Shown here piece after piece: positions 8,634 through 18,222 of a stretch of 48,080 nucleotides of DNA (positions are counted from its first letter, which is position 1; the number at the start of each line of letters is the position of its first letter). Made by a program: the position numbers and the translations under genes. The stretch is from Humidesulfovibrio sp. Lineage in GTDB: Bacteria > Desulfobacterota > Desulfovibrionia > Desulfovibrionales > Desulfovibrionaceae. Below the pieces are notes generated by a model. That model made no database searches. It was not told the DNA's origin and was given only the letters and a program-made list of their open reading frames with translations. Location: contig JARLHQ010000022.1 of assembly GCA_031292175.1 (NCBI GenBank), forward strand, positions 1-48,080, read 5' to 3'.

Positions 8634-10040
8634 CTAAAGGTATCCGTAGCCGATGTCGGAATCGGTCTGCTTCTTTTCGAGCACAATGTTCACCAGGCGG
8701 TCGAAGAGGCTCTGCGCGCCCCGGTAGCCCAGGTGCAGCATCCGCTGGCCGCCGAAGCGGTCATGGATGGGAAAGCCGCAACGCAGGAGCGGAATGCCCC
8801 AGTCGCGCGCGGCCTTCTGGCCCTTGCTGTGGCCCACCAGGATGTCCGGGGAGAGAGAGCCCGCCTCCTCCACAATGTCGAAGAAGTCCACGCCCTCGCG
8901 CACGATGGGCATTTCGCGCAGCACCTCGCCGCAGGCAGCCTCAATGTGCCCCGCCACGCCGCGATTCTTGGCCCCGGTGGCCACCAGCACAGGCTGCACG
9001 CCGACTTCGGCCAGAAAGGCGGTGAGGCCGATGACGAGATCCTCCTCGCCATAGACCACGGCGCGCATGCCGGACACGTACTTGTGGCCGTCCACCAGGG
9101 AGTCGATGTACCGGCCGCGTTCCAGGGAAAGCGCGCGCGACGGCTCGTTGCCCGAGATCTGCTTGAGCGCGTTGAAGAGGCCGTCAGTCTCGCGGATGCC
9201 CATGGGCAGACCCAAACGGTGCAGCGGCACTCCGAAGCGGTCCCGCAGGGAGCTGCCCGCCGTCTCCTGTGTTGTGATGGCGCGGCCCAGCTCGATGCTG
9301 GCGGCGCTTCCGCTCATGGCCCGGATCTCGGCAATCGATGTGCCGCCGGAGGGAATATTCTCGTATTCCAGGAGCGCCGGGCCGTCCAAGGTCTCGGAGT
9401 AATCGGGCAGGATGGTCGGCGTGACGCCGAAGCCCAGGCAGATCTCGCGCAGGTGGCGGATGTCCGCCGGAGAGACCATGCCGGGCATGAGGTTCACGCG
9501 GCCCGAGGGCGCGGCCTTGTCCTGCATGCCGCCGGGACAGAGCTGATCGGCCAGGGCCTTCACCGCGCCGTGGAAGCCGTCCATGTGCGTGCCGGAGTAG
9601 CTCGGCGTGGACACATGCACCACCTCGGCCAGAGGCAGGTCGCTGAACTCTTCGCGGAACTCGGCCAGGATGCGCGCCACGTCGTCGCCGATGGTCTCGG
9701 TCAGGCAGGTGGTGGCCACGCCCACGAGCTTGGCTCCGTACTTTTGCATGGCGTTGAGCAGGCCCTTCTTGAGATTCGGACCGCCGCCGTAGATGGCGTT
9801 CTTCTCGCCCAGAGACGAGGAGGCGATATCCATGGGCTCGCGGAAATGGCTGATGATGTAGCGGCGCATGTACGTGGCGCAGCCCTGGGAGCCGTGCAGG
9901 AAGGGGATGGCCCCCTCCACGCCCTTGAAGGCCAATGTGGCGCCGAGCGGCGTGCACAGCTTGCACGCGTTGGTCGTGGCCACGTGGCTCTCGCCCTTGT
10001 AGTCGTTTGCGGCGTCCTTAATGATGGCGTCGTCCTGCAT
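8634..10040 (-). CDS. nifN: NifN, cofactor scaffold beta-type subunit
   Basis: 468 residues, homologous to NifK. With NifE it forms the tetramer on which the NifB product is matured to FeMo-co before transfer to NifDK. Family landmarks are present: ACKLCTPLGA near residue 26, HGSQGCATYMRRY, and TTCLTETIGDDVARIL. The C-terminus ends in DIGYGYL. The ATG is separated from the nifE stop by only two bases, so the pair is translationally close, consistent with a stoichiometric complex. No truncation is seen. Confidence 0.93.
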   Translation of the reverse strand: MQDDAIIKDAANDYKGESHVATTNACKLCTPLGATLAFKGVEGAIPFLHGSQGCATYMRRYIISHFREPMDIASSSLGEKNAIYGGGPNLKKGLLNAMQKYGAKLVGVATTCLTETIGDDVARILAEFREEFSDLPLAEVVHVSTPSYSGTHMDGFHGAVKALADQLCPGGMQDKAAPSGRVNLMPGMVSPADIRHLREICLGFGVTPTILPDYSETLDGPALLEYENIPSGGTSIAEIRAMSGSAASIELGRAITTQETAGSSLRDRFGVPLHRLGLPMGIRETDGLFNALKQISGNEPSRALSLERGRYIDSLVDGHKYVSGMRAVVYGEEDLVIGLTAFLAEVGVQPVLVATGAKNRGVAGHIEAACGEVLREMPIVREGVDFFDIVEEAGSLSPDILVGHSKGQKAARDWGIPLLRCGFPIHDRFGGQRMLHLGYRGAQSLFDRLVNIVLEKKQTDSDIGYGYL

Positions 10041-10042
10041 GG

Positions 10043-11461
10043 CTACACCTCCGCGTCCTTCTTGTTCAGGCCAAACTCGCGCCGGGGCACGAAACGCCAG
10101 ATGGGGCTCATGACCGAGGCGTGGATCTCCTTGGCGAAATTGAGCATGCCTTCGAAGCCCTCGAGCGCGATCTTGCGCTCATGATTGTGGTCGCAGAAGC
10201 CCACGCCAAGCTTGAAGGCGATGGGCCGCTCCTTCACGCCGCCCACGAAAATATCCACGTCCTTCTCCTTGATGAAGGCGGACAGCTCCAGCGGGTTGGC
10301 GTCGTCCACCACGATGGTGCCGGGCGCGCAGATGGCGGCCAGCTCGCGGTAGTCCTCCTCGGTGCCGGTCTGGCTGCCCACGATGACCACCTCCATGCCC
10401 AGGTGCCGGAAGGCCTTGACCAGGGAGAAGGCCTTGAAGCTGCCGCCCACGTAAACAGCGGCCCGCTTGCCCTCGAGGTCGCGGCGGTATTCCGCCAGCT
10501 TGGGCATGAGGTTCGAGAGTTCGTCGCGCACCAGCTCGGCCGTGCGCTCCACGAGGCCGCTCGCCAGCTCCGGGTGCTTCAGCTCAAAGTGATCGGCCAC
10601 GGCGTACAGGCTCTCGGCCACGTCCTCGATGCCGATCCAGCTGACGCGCACGAAGGGGATGCCGAAGTCGTCGCGCATCATCTTGGCCAGATCCTGGGTG
10701 GAGCCGGAGCACTGCACCATGTTCAGCCCCGCGCCGTGCGCCCGGCGGAGGTCGTCCACGCGGCCGTCGCCCGTGATGCCCGCCACCACCTGGATGCCCA
10801 TGCGCTCCAGGTAGCGCTTGATGATCCAGGTTTCGCCCGCGAGATTGAAGTCGCCCATGATGTTCACGGAAAGCGGACTGATGTCCGAGATGTCACCCGT
10901 GCCGACAAGCTGGCGCATGGCCTTGCACGCGGCCTGGTAGCCCTCGCGCTTGTTGCCCTTGAAGCCCTCGCTTTGCACCGGGATGACCGGGATGCCGTGG
11001 CGCAGGCTCGCGGCCTTGCACACGGCGCCCAGGTCGTCGCCGATAAGCCCGACGATGCAGGTGGAATAGACGAAGGCGGCCTTGGGACTGTGGCGCGCGA
11101 TGAGTTCGTCGAGCGCCTTGGCGAGCTTCTTCTCGCCGCCGAAGATCACGTCCAACTCCTGCAGGTCCGTGGAGAAGGACAGGCGGTGCAACTCCGGGCC
11201 GCTGGAGAGCGCGCCCCGGATGTCCCAGGTGTAGGCGGCGCAGCCGATGGGCCCATGCACCAGGTGCAGGGCGTCGGCGATGGGATAGAGAACCACGCGG
11301 GAGCCGCAGAACACGCAAGCGCGCTGGCTCACGGCCCCGGCGAGGCTGTCGCGGTTGCAGGCCATGCTGAAGGGTTCGGAACCGATGCGATGGATCTGGT
11401 CCTTGCGCTCCTCGAAGATCGCCGGGCGCGCTTCGCGGGTAGCTGTGGCTGTCTCTGTCAT
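10043..11461 (-). CDS. nifE: NifE, cofactor scaffold alpha-type subunit
   Basis: About 472 residues from the ATG at 11461; a GTG at 11470 would add three residues, and neither has a strong ribosome site. It is homologous to NifD and pairs with NifN. Landmarks: RACVFCGSRVVLYP, VHGPIGCAAYTWDIRG, STDLQELDVIFGGEKKL and STCIVGLIGDDL. It follows the ferredoxin gene by about 80 nt, a gap that includes a hairpin at 11518-11542, and runs directly into nifN. Confidence 0.93.
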   Translation of the reverse strand: MTETATATREARPAIFEERKDQIHRIGSEPFSMACNRDSLAGAVSQRACVFCGSRVVLYPIADALHLVHGPIGCAAYTWDIRGALSSGPELHRLSFSTDLQELDVIFGGEKKLAKALDELIARHSPKAAFVYSTCIVGLIGDDLGAVCKAASLRHGIPVIPVQSEGFKGNKREGYQAACKAMRQLVGTGDISDISPLSVNIMGDFNLAGETWIIKRYLERMGIQVVAGITGDGRVDDLRRAHGAGLNMVQCSGSTQDLAKMMRDDFGIPFVRVSWIGIEDVAESLYAVADHFELKHPELASGLVERTAELVRDELSNLMPKLAEYRRDLEGKRAAVYVGGSFKAFSLVKAFRHLGMEVVIVGSQTGTEEDYRELAAICAPGTIVVDDANPLELSAFIKEKDVDIFVGGVKERPIAFKLGVGFCDHNHERKIALEGFEGMLNFAKEIHASVMSPIWRFVPRREFGLNKKDAEV

Positions 11462-11517
11462 GGTGCTCACTTCTCGCTTTGTCCCATGGTTCCCTGTCGC
11501 CGCCCTTACCGCCCGCG

Positions 11518-11542
11518 CCTGTCTTCCGGGTTGGGAGACAGG
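11518..11542 (-). other. Intercistronic hairpin between the ferredoxin gene and nifE
   Basis: A 10-bp inverted repeat with one mismatch that can pair as G-U (CCTGTCTTCC / GGGAGACAGG, 5-base loop), located immediately after the ferredoxin stop codon. No T run follows, so it is more likely an RNA stability or processing element than a terminator. Confidence 0.45.
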
Positions 11543-11543
11543 T

Positions 11544-11846
11544 TTAGGAGAGCAGGTAGTCCGCTGCGGGCTCGCCAGCCTCGATGCCGTCCAGGATGGC
11601 GTCGATGGCTTCCTCGCTGTTCACGCCCTTGAACCAGATGTTGTCGGGCTGGACCACCAGGATGGGGCCCTTCTCGCACTGCTTGAGACAACCGGTGGTG
11701 GCCACCTGCATGTCCAGACCGCGGTCCAGGATGCCCTCCTCGATGTATTGCAGCAGGCCGTCGGTCTGCTTGTGGCAGATGCCCTTGGGCTCCTTGCCGA
11801 CGCGGAAGCTCTGACACACCAGGATAAGTTTTTCGGGAAGGGCCAT
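11544..11846 (-). CDS. Thioredoxin-like [2Fe-2S] ferredoxin
   Basis: 100 residues. The cysteines are C11, C24, C53 and C57, giving C-x12-C ... C-x3-C, the ligand pattern of the thioredoxin-fold [2Fe-2S] ferredoxins found in nif clusters of Clostridium, Azotobacter and Desulfovibrio. The fold is supported by the beta strand LILVC at the N-terminus and the VATTGCLKQCEKGP loop. It probably delivers electrons or takes part in cofactor assembly; in Azotobacter a relative interacts with the MoFe protein. It sits between the degenerate NifB-like gene (32 nt upstream) and nifE. Confidence 0.85.
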   Translation of the reverse strand: MALPEKLILVCQSFRVGKEPKGICHKQTDGLLQYIEEGILDRGLDMQVATTGCLKQCEKGPILVVQPDNIWFKGVNSEEAIDAILDGIEAGEPAADYLLS

Positions 11847-11878
11847 ACTGCTACTCCTTGAGGCTTGAGGTTACAGGG

Positions 11879-13195
11879 TTAGTTCGCCTTGACGCGCTTC
11901 TTGCCGTTCTTCTTGCCGCCGCCGAAGAGCAGATCCACGGCGCCCTTGATGTCCGTTTCGGCGGTGAGCACGCTGATGCCCTTTCCCGCCAGGACCTCGC
12001 GGGGATGCGCCCCGGCGCTCGCCGCAAGCAGCGCAAAGCAGTCGTTCAGGGTCGCGGCCAGGTCGGTCCAGCGCTTGTCCCCGCCGCCGGGCTCCGGGGC
12101 CTCGCGCACGCCGAGCAGGCTGGGCAGCCCGTCCTGAGCGCGGGGGCCGAAGATGAGAAACTTGATGGCCTGGCCCAGGTGCAGGTCCACGTCCATGCCG
12201 TCGGAACTGGCCACGGCCACGTTGACCCGCTCGCCCGAGGGCGTGGGCAGGGCCACGCCGCACTCGCCCAGCACGGCCGAGGCCCCGGCGTGCTCGATCC
12301 ACAAAATATCGTCGCCGCAGGAGTCCCCGGCCGGGATCAGGGCGATGTACCGGGCGGCCCGGGCGCGCAGCTCGTCCAGCAGGCCCGGGGTCAGGCCGGG
12401 CAGGGGTTCGGCCTCGGCAGTTTCCGCTTCCGGCGCGGGGTCCTTGCTGGAACCCTTGGACGCACAGGTGGAGGCGGTGCCGCAGGAGGCGCAGGCCGAG
12501 GGCGCACAGCCCGAAGCCGGGGCCGCAGCCGAAGCCGACGCGGCAGTGGGGGCCTTGCCCGGCTCGTAGGCGGCCAGGGCCAGCATGTCCGCACCCAGGG
12601 CGGACATGACGCTCGCCACGTCCTCCACATGGGCGTCATTGATGCCCGCATACACGGTCATGCGCGCGGTGACGAAAAGTCCGGCCTCGCGGAAGGCGCG
12701 GATAGCGCTGGCCTGGGCGTCCACCAGCATGGTGGAGGCCTGCGGGAGGGGCACGGTGCGTCGGCCGGGACGGATCCAGGCATACACCTGCTCCACGACC
12801 ACGGGATCGATGGCGTCCACCAGCACCGTGACCTTGGAGAGCCCCGCCGCGGCCAGCTCGCCCGCCAGGACGGCGATGTCCGCCTCCGGGGCGCACAGGC
12901 CGTTGGTGGTCAGGCTCAAGGCCAGCTCCGGATACAGCGCATGCACGGCCGCGAGGGTCTCCAGCACCACGGCGGGATCGGCCAGCGGCTCGCCGGGACC
13001 GCTGATGCCCACGCCGGAGAGCACCACACCGTCGGCCAGCACGCGTCCCAGCCACTGCAAAACGTCCTTCTGCCCCAGGGCGCGGCCAGGGGTTTCGGGC
13101 TCGCCGAAGCGGCGGCGGGCGTTGGCGCGCCAGGCCACGGGCAGATGGATGCAGCCGGGCTTGGTGTTCTTGGGACTCTTGGAAACGCAGGCCAT
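11879..13195 (-). CDS. NifB-like protein lacking the radical SAM cysteines, fused to a NifX-like domain
   Basis: 438 residues. Residues 1-215 align by eye with NifB: GC-IHLPVA (15-21) equals TCGRVHLPVA, SGPGEPLADP (65-74) equals the SAM-binding AGPGDPMANP, and LSLTTNGLCAPE equals FCLSSNGLAMPE. Where NifB has C-x3-C-x2-C, this protein has WRANARRRF, so all three cluster cysteines are missing. No frame of this DNA restores them. A linker at about 218-265 is Ala-rich with C230, C235, C238 and C244. The C-terminal 320-425 is NifX/NafY-like (VNVAVASSDG, DLHLGQAIKFLIF), followed by a Lys/Gly tail. It is encoded between nifK and the ferredoxin gene. A role as carrier or scaffold for cofactor precursors is inferred; radical chemistry by it is unlikely. 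Confidence 0.85.
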   Translation of the reverse strand: MACVSKSPKNTKPGCIHLPVAWRANARRRFGEPETPGRALGQKDVLQWLGRVLADGVVLSGVGISGPGEPLADPAVVLETLAAVHALYPELALSLTTNGLCAPEADIAVLAGELAAAGLSKVTVLVDAIDPVVVEQVYAWIRPGRRTVPLPQASTMLVDAQASAIRAFREAGLFVTARMTVYAGINDAHVEDVASVMSALGADMLALAAYEPGKAPTAASASAAAPASGCAPSACASCGTASTCASKGSSKDPAPEAETAEAEPLPGLTPGLLDELRARAARYIALIPAGDSCGDDILWIEHAGASAVLGECGVALPTPSGERVNVAVASSDGMDVDLHLGQAIKFLIFGPRAQDGLPSLLGVREAPEPGGGDKRWTDLAATLNDCFALLAASAGAHPREVLAGKGISVLTAETDIKGAVDLLFGGGKKNGKKRVKAN

Positions 13196-13226
13196 AGGGA
13201 ACTCCGGTGTTTTGCGGTTACCGGCC

Positions 13227-13255
13227 CCCGGCCGGGGACAATGGCCCCGGCCGGG
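13227..13255 (-). other. Very stable hairpin downstream of nifK
   Basis: A perfect 11-bp GC-only stem (13227-13237 with 13245-13255, CCCGGCCGGGG) and a 7-base loop, in the 72-nt gap after the nifK stop. No T run follows in the direction of transcription. It is likely to protect the 3' end of an nifH...K processed mRNA or to attenuate transcription into the assembly genes. Confidence 0.6.
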
Positions 13256-13267
13256 AGACGCGGAGTG

Positions 13268-14641
13268 TTACAGAGTCAGCTCGAACACGGTTTCGGGATC
13301 GTCGCGGTCCTTGCGGTCCAGCAGCAGGCCCAAGATCTTTTCGAGCAGGCGCAGCCCGCCCTTGTAGCCCACGGTGGGGAAGTACTGGTGCCCCACGCGG
13401 TCCAGGATGGGGAAGCCCCAGCGCAGGAACGGGATATCCTCGTCACGGGCGATGTACTTGCCGTAGGTGTTGCCAATGAGCAGATCCACAGGCTCATTCT
13501 TGATCCACTGGTGGAGCAGGAACATGTCGCCCCAGGCCTTCACGTTCACCTCATAGGGCAGGTGGGCGGTCAGCTCCTTGATGCGCTTCTCGAACTTGGC
13601 GCCCGACGTGCCGGTGACCACGTGCACCGGGCACATGTCGATGGACACCAGGAACTCGACCATGCTGATGACCTGGTCGGGATCGCCATAGATGGCGACC
13701 TTCTTCTTGTAGTAGTACTGGTGCGTGTCGCTGATCATGTCGACCAGCTGGCCGCGCTCGCGGGTGATCTCCTCCGGCACGGAGGTGCCGGCGATGGTGC
13801 GCAAGGCGTCGATGAAGCGGTCCGTCGCGCTCAGGCCAAAGGGGATGTCCAGCACCTTGCAGGGCACCTTGCACTTCGTGTCCAGGTTGCGGGCGGCGTC
13901 CGCGCTGCACCATTCGCCCAGGGCCAGGGTGCCGATGGCGTCTCCGGCCTCGATGAGTTCCTTGATGGTCACGCCGCCTTCCGGGAACATGTGGTATTCG
14001 CCGGAGAGGGGGCCGTTCAGCACGCCGGAGGTGTCGGGGAACAGCGTGATGGGCACGTTCATGAGCGCGGCCAGACGCTTGACCTCTTCCATGTCCGAGG
14101 GCTCGACCCAGCCGGGGATGACGTTGACCTTGCCATTCTTCTTGCCGGTGGAGGTGGAGAGCTCGGTCATGCCCTTCACCATGTTGGAGAAGCCCGTCAC
14201 GTGGCTGCCCACATACGAGGGCGTGTTGCAATAGATGACGTGCTTGCCCTTCGGGATGAGCCCCTGCTTGTCCGCCTTGTCGCGGATCTGCTTAATGTCG
14301 TCGCCGATGGTCTCCGACAGGCAGGTGGTGTGCACGGCGATGACTTCCGGCTCGTACACCGTGAAGATGTTCTCGATGGCCTGCAGCAGGTTGGCCTGTC
14401 CGCCGAAGACGCTGGCGCCCTCGGTGAAGGAGCTGGTGGCCGCGCTGACGGGCTCCTTGTAGTGCTTGGTGAGCGCGCTTCTGTGGTAGGCGCAGCAGCC
14501 CTGCGAGCCGTGGCTGTGCGGCAGGCATCCGTGGATGCCAAGGGCCGCGTACATGGCGCCGATGGGCTGGCAGGTCTTGGCCGGGTTAATGACCAGGGCG
14601 CTTCGTGGGGTGACTTCCTTGGGTGTGTGCCTGAGCAACAT
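13268..14641 (-). CDS. nifK: NifK, MoFe protein beta subunit
   Basis: 457 residues, the short form without the N-terminal extension of Azotobacter NifK (523), as in Clostridium. With NifD it forms the alpha2beta2 nitrogenase component 1 in the cytoplasm. P-cluster ligand cysteines are visible at C24 (AKTCQPIGA), C49 or C50 (GSQGCCAYH) and C107 (TTCLSETIGDD). HGSQGC and the GYKGGLRLLEKI C-terminal region are intact. The ATG has GAGGA upstream and lies 14 nt after the nifD stop. Confidence 0.96.
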   Translation of the reverse strand: MLLRHTPKEVTPRSALVINPAKTCQPIGAMYAALGIHGCLPHSHGSQGCCAYHRSALTKHYKEPVSAATSSFTEGASVFGGQANLLQAIENIFTVYEPEVIAVHTTCLSETIGDDIKQIRDKADKQGLIPKGKHVIYCNTPSYVGSHVTGFSNMVKGMTELSTSTGKKNGKVNVIPGWVEPSDMEEVKRLAALMNVPITLFPDTSGVLNGPLSGEYHMFPEGGVTIKELIEAGDAIGTLALGEWCSADAARNLDTKCKVPCKVLDIPFGLSATDRFIDALRTIAGTSVPEEITRERGQLVDMISDTHQYYYKKKVAIYGDPDQVISMVEFLVSIDMCPVHVVTGTSGAKFEKRIKELTAHLPYEVNVKAWGDMFLLHQWIKNEPVDLLIGNTYGKYIARDEDIPFLRWGFPILDRVGHQYFPTVGYKGGLRLLEKILGLLLDRKDRDDPETVFELTL

Positions 14642-14655
14642 AATGATCTTCCTCG

Positions 14656-16290
14656 CTATTCCCAGACGTAGGTGGCCGAGAGTTCAGGGTTCTCCTGCCA
14701 GGGGGCCTTCATGTAGCTCCAAACCTTGCTGTTCACGAGGCGGTCGATCTCGTTGTAGAAGTTCACCGCGCCCTTGAACCCGGCGTAGGGTCCGCCGTAG
14801 TCGTAGCTGTGCAGCTGCTTGAGCGGAATGCCGAGCTTCTGGATGGAGTACTTTTCCTTGATGCCCGCGCAGAAGATGTCGGGCTTGATGATCTCCACAA
14901 GCTTCTCGGCCTCGTACTGGTTCAGGTCGTCGATGATGAGGGTACCCTTCTCCATGTCCGGGATGAGGCCATCATACTTCTTGAACTCGAACCCGGCCGC
15001 CTCAAGGGCCTGCATCTCGTCGGGGCTCTTGCGCAGGTTGAAGCGCTCGGGATCGGCCTCGACCTCAATTTCCTCAATGTTGCGGGAGTCGGCGTCGACC
15101 TTGAGGTTCGGGATGACCTGGCGGCCTTCGTAGTCGTCGCGGTGGCCGAACTCGTAGCCCGTGGACACGGTCTTCATGCCCAGCTCGTTAAAAAGCTCCA
15201 TGTAGTGGTGGGCGCGCGAGCCGCCCACAAAGATCATGGCGGTCTTGCCTTCGGTGCGAGGCTTTACTTCGGACAGCACTTCCTTCACCTTCACCATTTC
15301 GGTGGCGATGACCTCCTCGATACGAGCGATGAGGGTCTTGTCGCCGAAGTACTGGCCGATCTTGCGCAAAGACTTGGCCGTGGCCTCGGCGCCGATGAAG
15401 TTCACCTTGATCCAGGGGATGCCGTACTTGGTCTCCAGCATGTCGGCCACGTAGTTGATGGACCGGTGGCACATGACGCAGGAGAGGTCGGCCTTGTGGG
15501 CTGTGGCGAACTGGTTGTAGCTGGAGTTGCCGGAGAAGGTGGCGATGTTCGTGATGCCGCAGAGCTTGAGCACGCGGTCGATCTCAAAACCGTCACCGCC
15601 GATGTTATACTCGCCCAACAGGTTGATCTTGTACTCGCCGGGCCGCTCGTTTTCTCCGGTGCCGACGAGGTGCTTGAACACCTGGTTGTTGGCGATGTGG
15701 TGGCCGGCGGACTGGGAGACACCCTTGTAGCCCTCGCAGGAGAAGGCGAAGACATTGCAGTCGCCAAACTTCTCCTTCATCTCGCGGCTGACGGCGTGGA
15801 TATCGTCGCCGATGAGGCCCACGGGACAGGTGGCGAACACGCAGATGCCCTTGGGGTGAAAGAGGTCGTAGGCTTCCTGGATGGCGGCCTTAAGCTTCTT
15901 CTCACCACCGAAGATGATGTCCGAGTCCTGCATGTCGGTGGAGAAGGCGTAGGGCATGTAGTTCTCACCGGCCTCGCCCGCGTCGGTCTGGTTGCGGCGG
16001 GTAAGCCAGGCGTAGAAGCTGCACCCGATGGGCCCGTGCACGATGTTCACGATGTCGCGCGTGGGGCCCATGATGACGCCCTTGCAGCCAGCGTACGTGC
16101 AGCCGCGCATGGTGATGACGCCCGGAATGGTGCGCACGTTGGCCTGGATCTCGGGCGTGGTGTTCTCGAGGGCCTCGTTGATGAGGATGGACTGGGCGCG
16201 CTTGCGGGCCACCTTGGGAGGATACTTCTTAAGCAACTCCTCCTTGACGTCGGTGGGGGTCCACTGCACGAGCTTGTTCTTTGTGGCCAT
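14656..16290 (-). CDS. nifD: NifD, MoFe protein alpha subunit
   Basis: 544 residues from the ATG at 16290, which has AAGGAG upstream; an in-frame ATG at 16377 would overlap nifI2. It binds FeMo-co, where N2 is reduced. P-cluster cysteines are C64 (RGCTYAGCKG), C90 (GPIGC) and C155 (FATCPVG). FeMo-co ligands are C274 (SCVMCHRSINY) and H494 (LHSYDYGG). The protein carries an extra stretch of about 50 residues in the second half (after YEGRQVIPN), the insertion known from Clostridium pasteurianum NifD and relatives. It lies 34 nt after nifI2 and just before nifK. Confidence 0.96.
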   Translation of the reverse strand: MATKNKLVQWTPTDVKEELLKKYPPKVARKRAQSILINEALENTTPEIQANVRTIPGVITMRGCTYAGCKGVIMGPTRDIVNIVHGPIGCSFYAWLTRRNQTDAGEAGENYMPYAFSTDMQDSDIIFGGEKKLKAAIQEAYDLFHPKGICVFATCPVGLIGDDIHAVSREMKEKFGDCNVFAFSCEGYKGVSQSAGHHIANNQVFKHLVGTGENERPGEYKINLLGEYNIGGDGFEIDRVLKLCGITNIATFSGNSSYNQFATAHKADLSCVMCHRSINYVADMLETKYGIPWIKVNFIGAEATAKSLRKIGQYFGDKTLIARIEEVIATEMVKVKEVLSEVKPRTEGKTAMIFVGGSRAHHYMELFNELGMKTVSTGYEFGHRDDYEGRQVIPNLKVDADSRNIEEIEVEADPERFNLRKSPDEMQALEAAGFEFKKYDGLIPDMEKGTLIIDDLNQYEAEKLVEIIKPDIFCAGIKEKYSIQKLGIPLKQLHSYDYGGPYAGFKGAVNFYNEIDRLVNSKVWSYMKAPWQENPELSATYVWE

Positions 16291-16324
16291 GGTTGAAGGC
16301 TCCTTAGCTTTAGAGAGTGGTCCG

Positions 16325-16699
16325 TTAGATGATGGACTTTTCGCCGGTTTCGGCGGTGCGCACACGCACGGCGTCACCCACGGGCAGCACGAAGATCTTG
16401 CCGTCGCCGGGCTTGCCGGTCTGGTTCACTTCGATGAGCGTCTTGACCACGGTCTCCACGTCCTTGTCCGGCACCACCACGGTGATCATGCGCTTGGGGT
16501 AGAGCTTGCCGCGTTCGCCCAAGAGGGCCACGGCCTCCTCGTACCCGCTGGCCGCGCCCGCAAGCACGTGGGGATTGGCCAGGCCGACGCCGCGCCCCAG
16601 CACCTCATGGGCGAAGTAGCCGTCGATGCCGGCGTCGGTCAGGGCCTGCTTGGTGCGGTTCATCATGTTCATGCGCACCACTGCAACGACTTCCTTCAT
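16325..16699 (-). CDS. nifI2: NifI2, PII-like nitrogenase switch-off regulator
   Basis: 124 residues of the GlnB/PII fold. Features include MKEVVAVVRMNMMNRTK at the N-terminus, a long T-loop region (GVGLANPHVLAGAASGYEE) without the uridylylated Tyr seen in GlnB, and the PII signature near TGKPGDGKIFVLPV. In methanogens, NifI1 and NifI2 bind NifDK and inhibit it when ammonium is available; 2-oxoglutarate relieves inhibition. It lies 4 nt after nifI1 and before nifD, the usual arrangement. Confidence 0.93.
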   Translation of the reverse strand: MKEVVAVVRMNMMNRTKQALTDAGIDGYFAHEVLGRGVGLANPHVLAGAASGYEEAVALLGERGKLYPKRMITVVVPDKDVETVVKTLIEVNQTGKPGDGKIFVLPVGDAVRVRTAETGEKSII

Positions 16700-16703
16700 G
16701 GAC

Positions 16704-17048
16704 TTACGCCTCCTCGGGAGTGGCCGTTTCGCAAACGCCGGAGCTCACGGTGTAGACCTCGTCCACGGGGGAGACGAAGATCTTGCCGTCGCCAAAAGCG
16801 CCCTTCTTGCCGGAGCGGGCGGCGGCCATGATGGTCTCAATGACGAAGTCGCGGTCCGTGTTCTTGACCACGCTCACCAGCATGGTCTTGGGGATCTCGT
16901 CGTAGGTCACCTCGCCGATCTTGATGCCGCGCTGCTTGCCACGGCCGGCCACGGAAAACTTGGTCACCGCTGGGAACCCGGCGTCCATGAGGGCGGCCAG
17001 GACGTCGTCGGACTTCTCGGGGCGAACGATTGCTCTCACCATGATCAT
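16704..17048 (-). CDS. nifI1: NifI1, PII-like nitrogenase switch-off regulator
   Basis: 114 residues of the PII fold (VRAIVRPEKSDDVLAALMDAGF, then GRGKQRGIKIG and GAFGDGKIFVSPVDE). The T-loop is short, as in NifI1. Two closely spaced ATG codons occur (17048 and 17042); the first has an AGGAGG seven bases upstream. It is the first gene after nifH (35 nt gap). Along with nifI2 it points to fast post-translational ammonium shut-off by protein binding; no draT/draG genes are in the window. Confidence 0.93.
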   Translation of the reverse strand: MIMVRAIVRPEKSDDVLAALMDAGFPAVTKFSVAGRGKQRGIKIGEVTYDEIPKTMLVSVVKNTDRDFVIETIMAAARSGKKGAFGDGKIFVSPVDEVYTVSSGVCETATPEEA

Positions 17049-17083
17049 ATTGAATCCTCCTCGCTCTCTCTCGTGTGTGGGGG

Positions 17084-18127
<1,044 letters not shown>

Positions 18128-18177
18128 TTAGGGTCAACACACTGATTTTGCATGTTTATGGTGGCAAAGCCGGCAAC

Positions 18178-18193
18178 TGGCACCAGAGGTGCA
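18178..18193 (+). promoter_or_regulatory. Sigma-54 (-24/-12) promoter of nifV
   Basis: TGGCACCAGAGGTGCA: a perfect -24 hexamer TGGCAC and a -12 element GTGCA with GG and GC exactly 10 bp apart. The predicted start is near 18204, giving an 18-nt leader that contains AAGGAG for nifV. Confidence 0.8.
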
Positions 18194-18222
18194 GTCCCCC
18201 TTGTCAGAACAAGGAGCGCGAC

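Noticed and set aside
8625..11632. Long antisense frames over nifN and nifE
   Set aside because: Same GC codon artefact, low-complexity translations without motifs.
13081..13140. Sequencing frameshift as the reason for the missing NifB cysteines
   Set aside because: The reading frame is in register on both sides and neither alternative frame contains Cys codons in this stretch.
11858..14671. A 937-codon open frame on the strand opposite nifK, the ferredoxin gene and the NifB-like gene
   Set aside because: It mirrors the GC-rich third codon positions of the real genes. Its translation is His/Gly/Ala/Val-rich with no domain, and it spans three clear nif genes.
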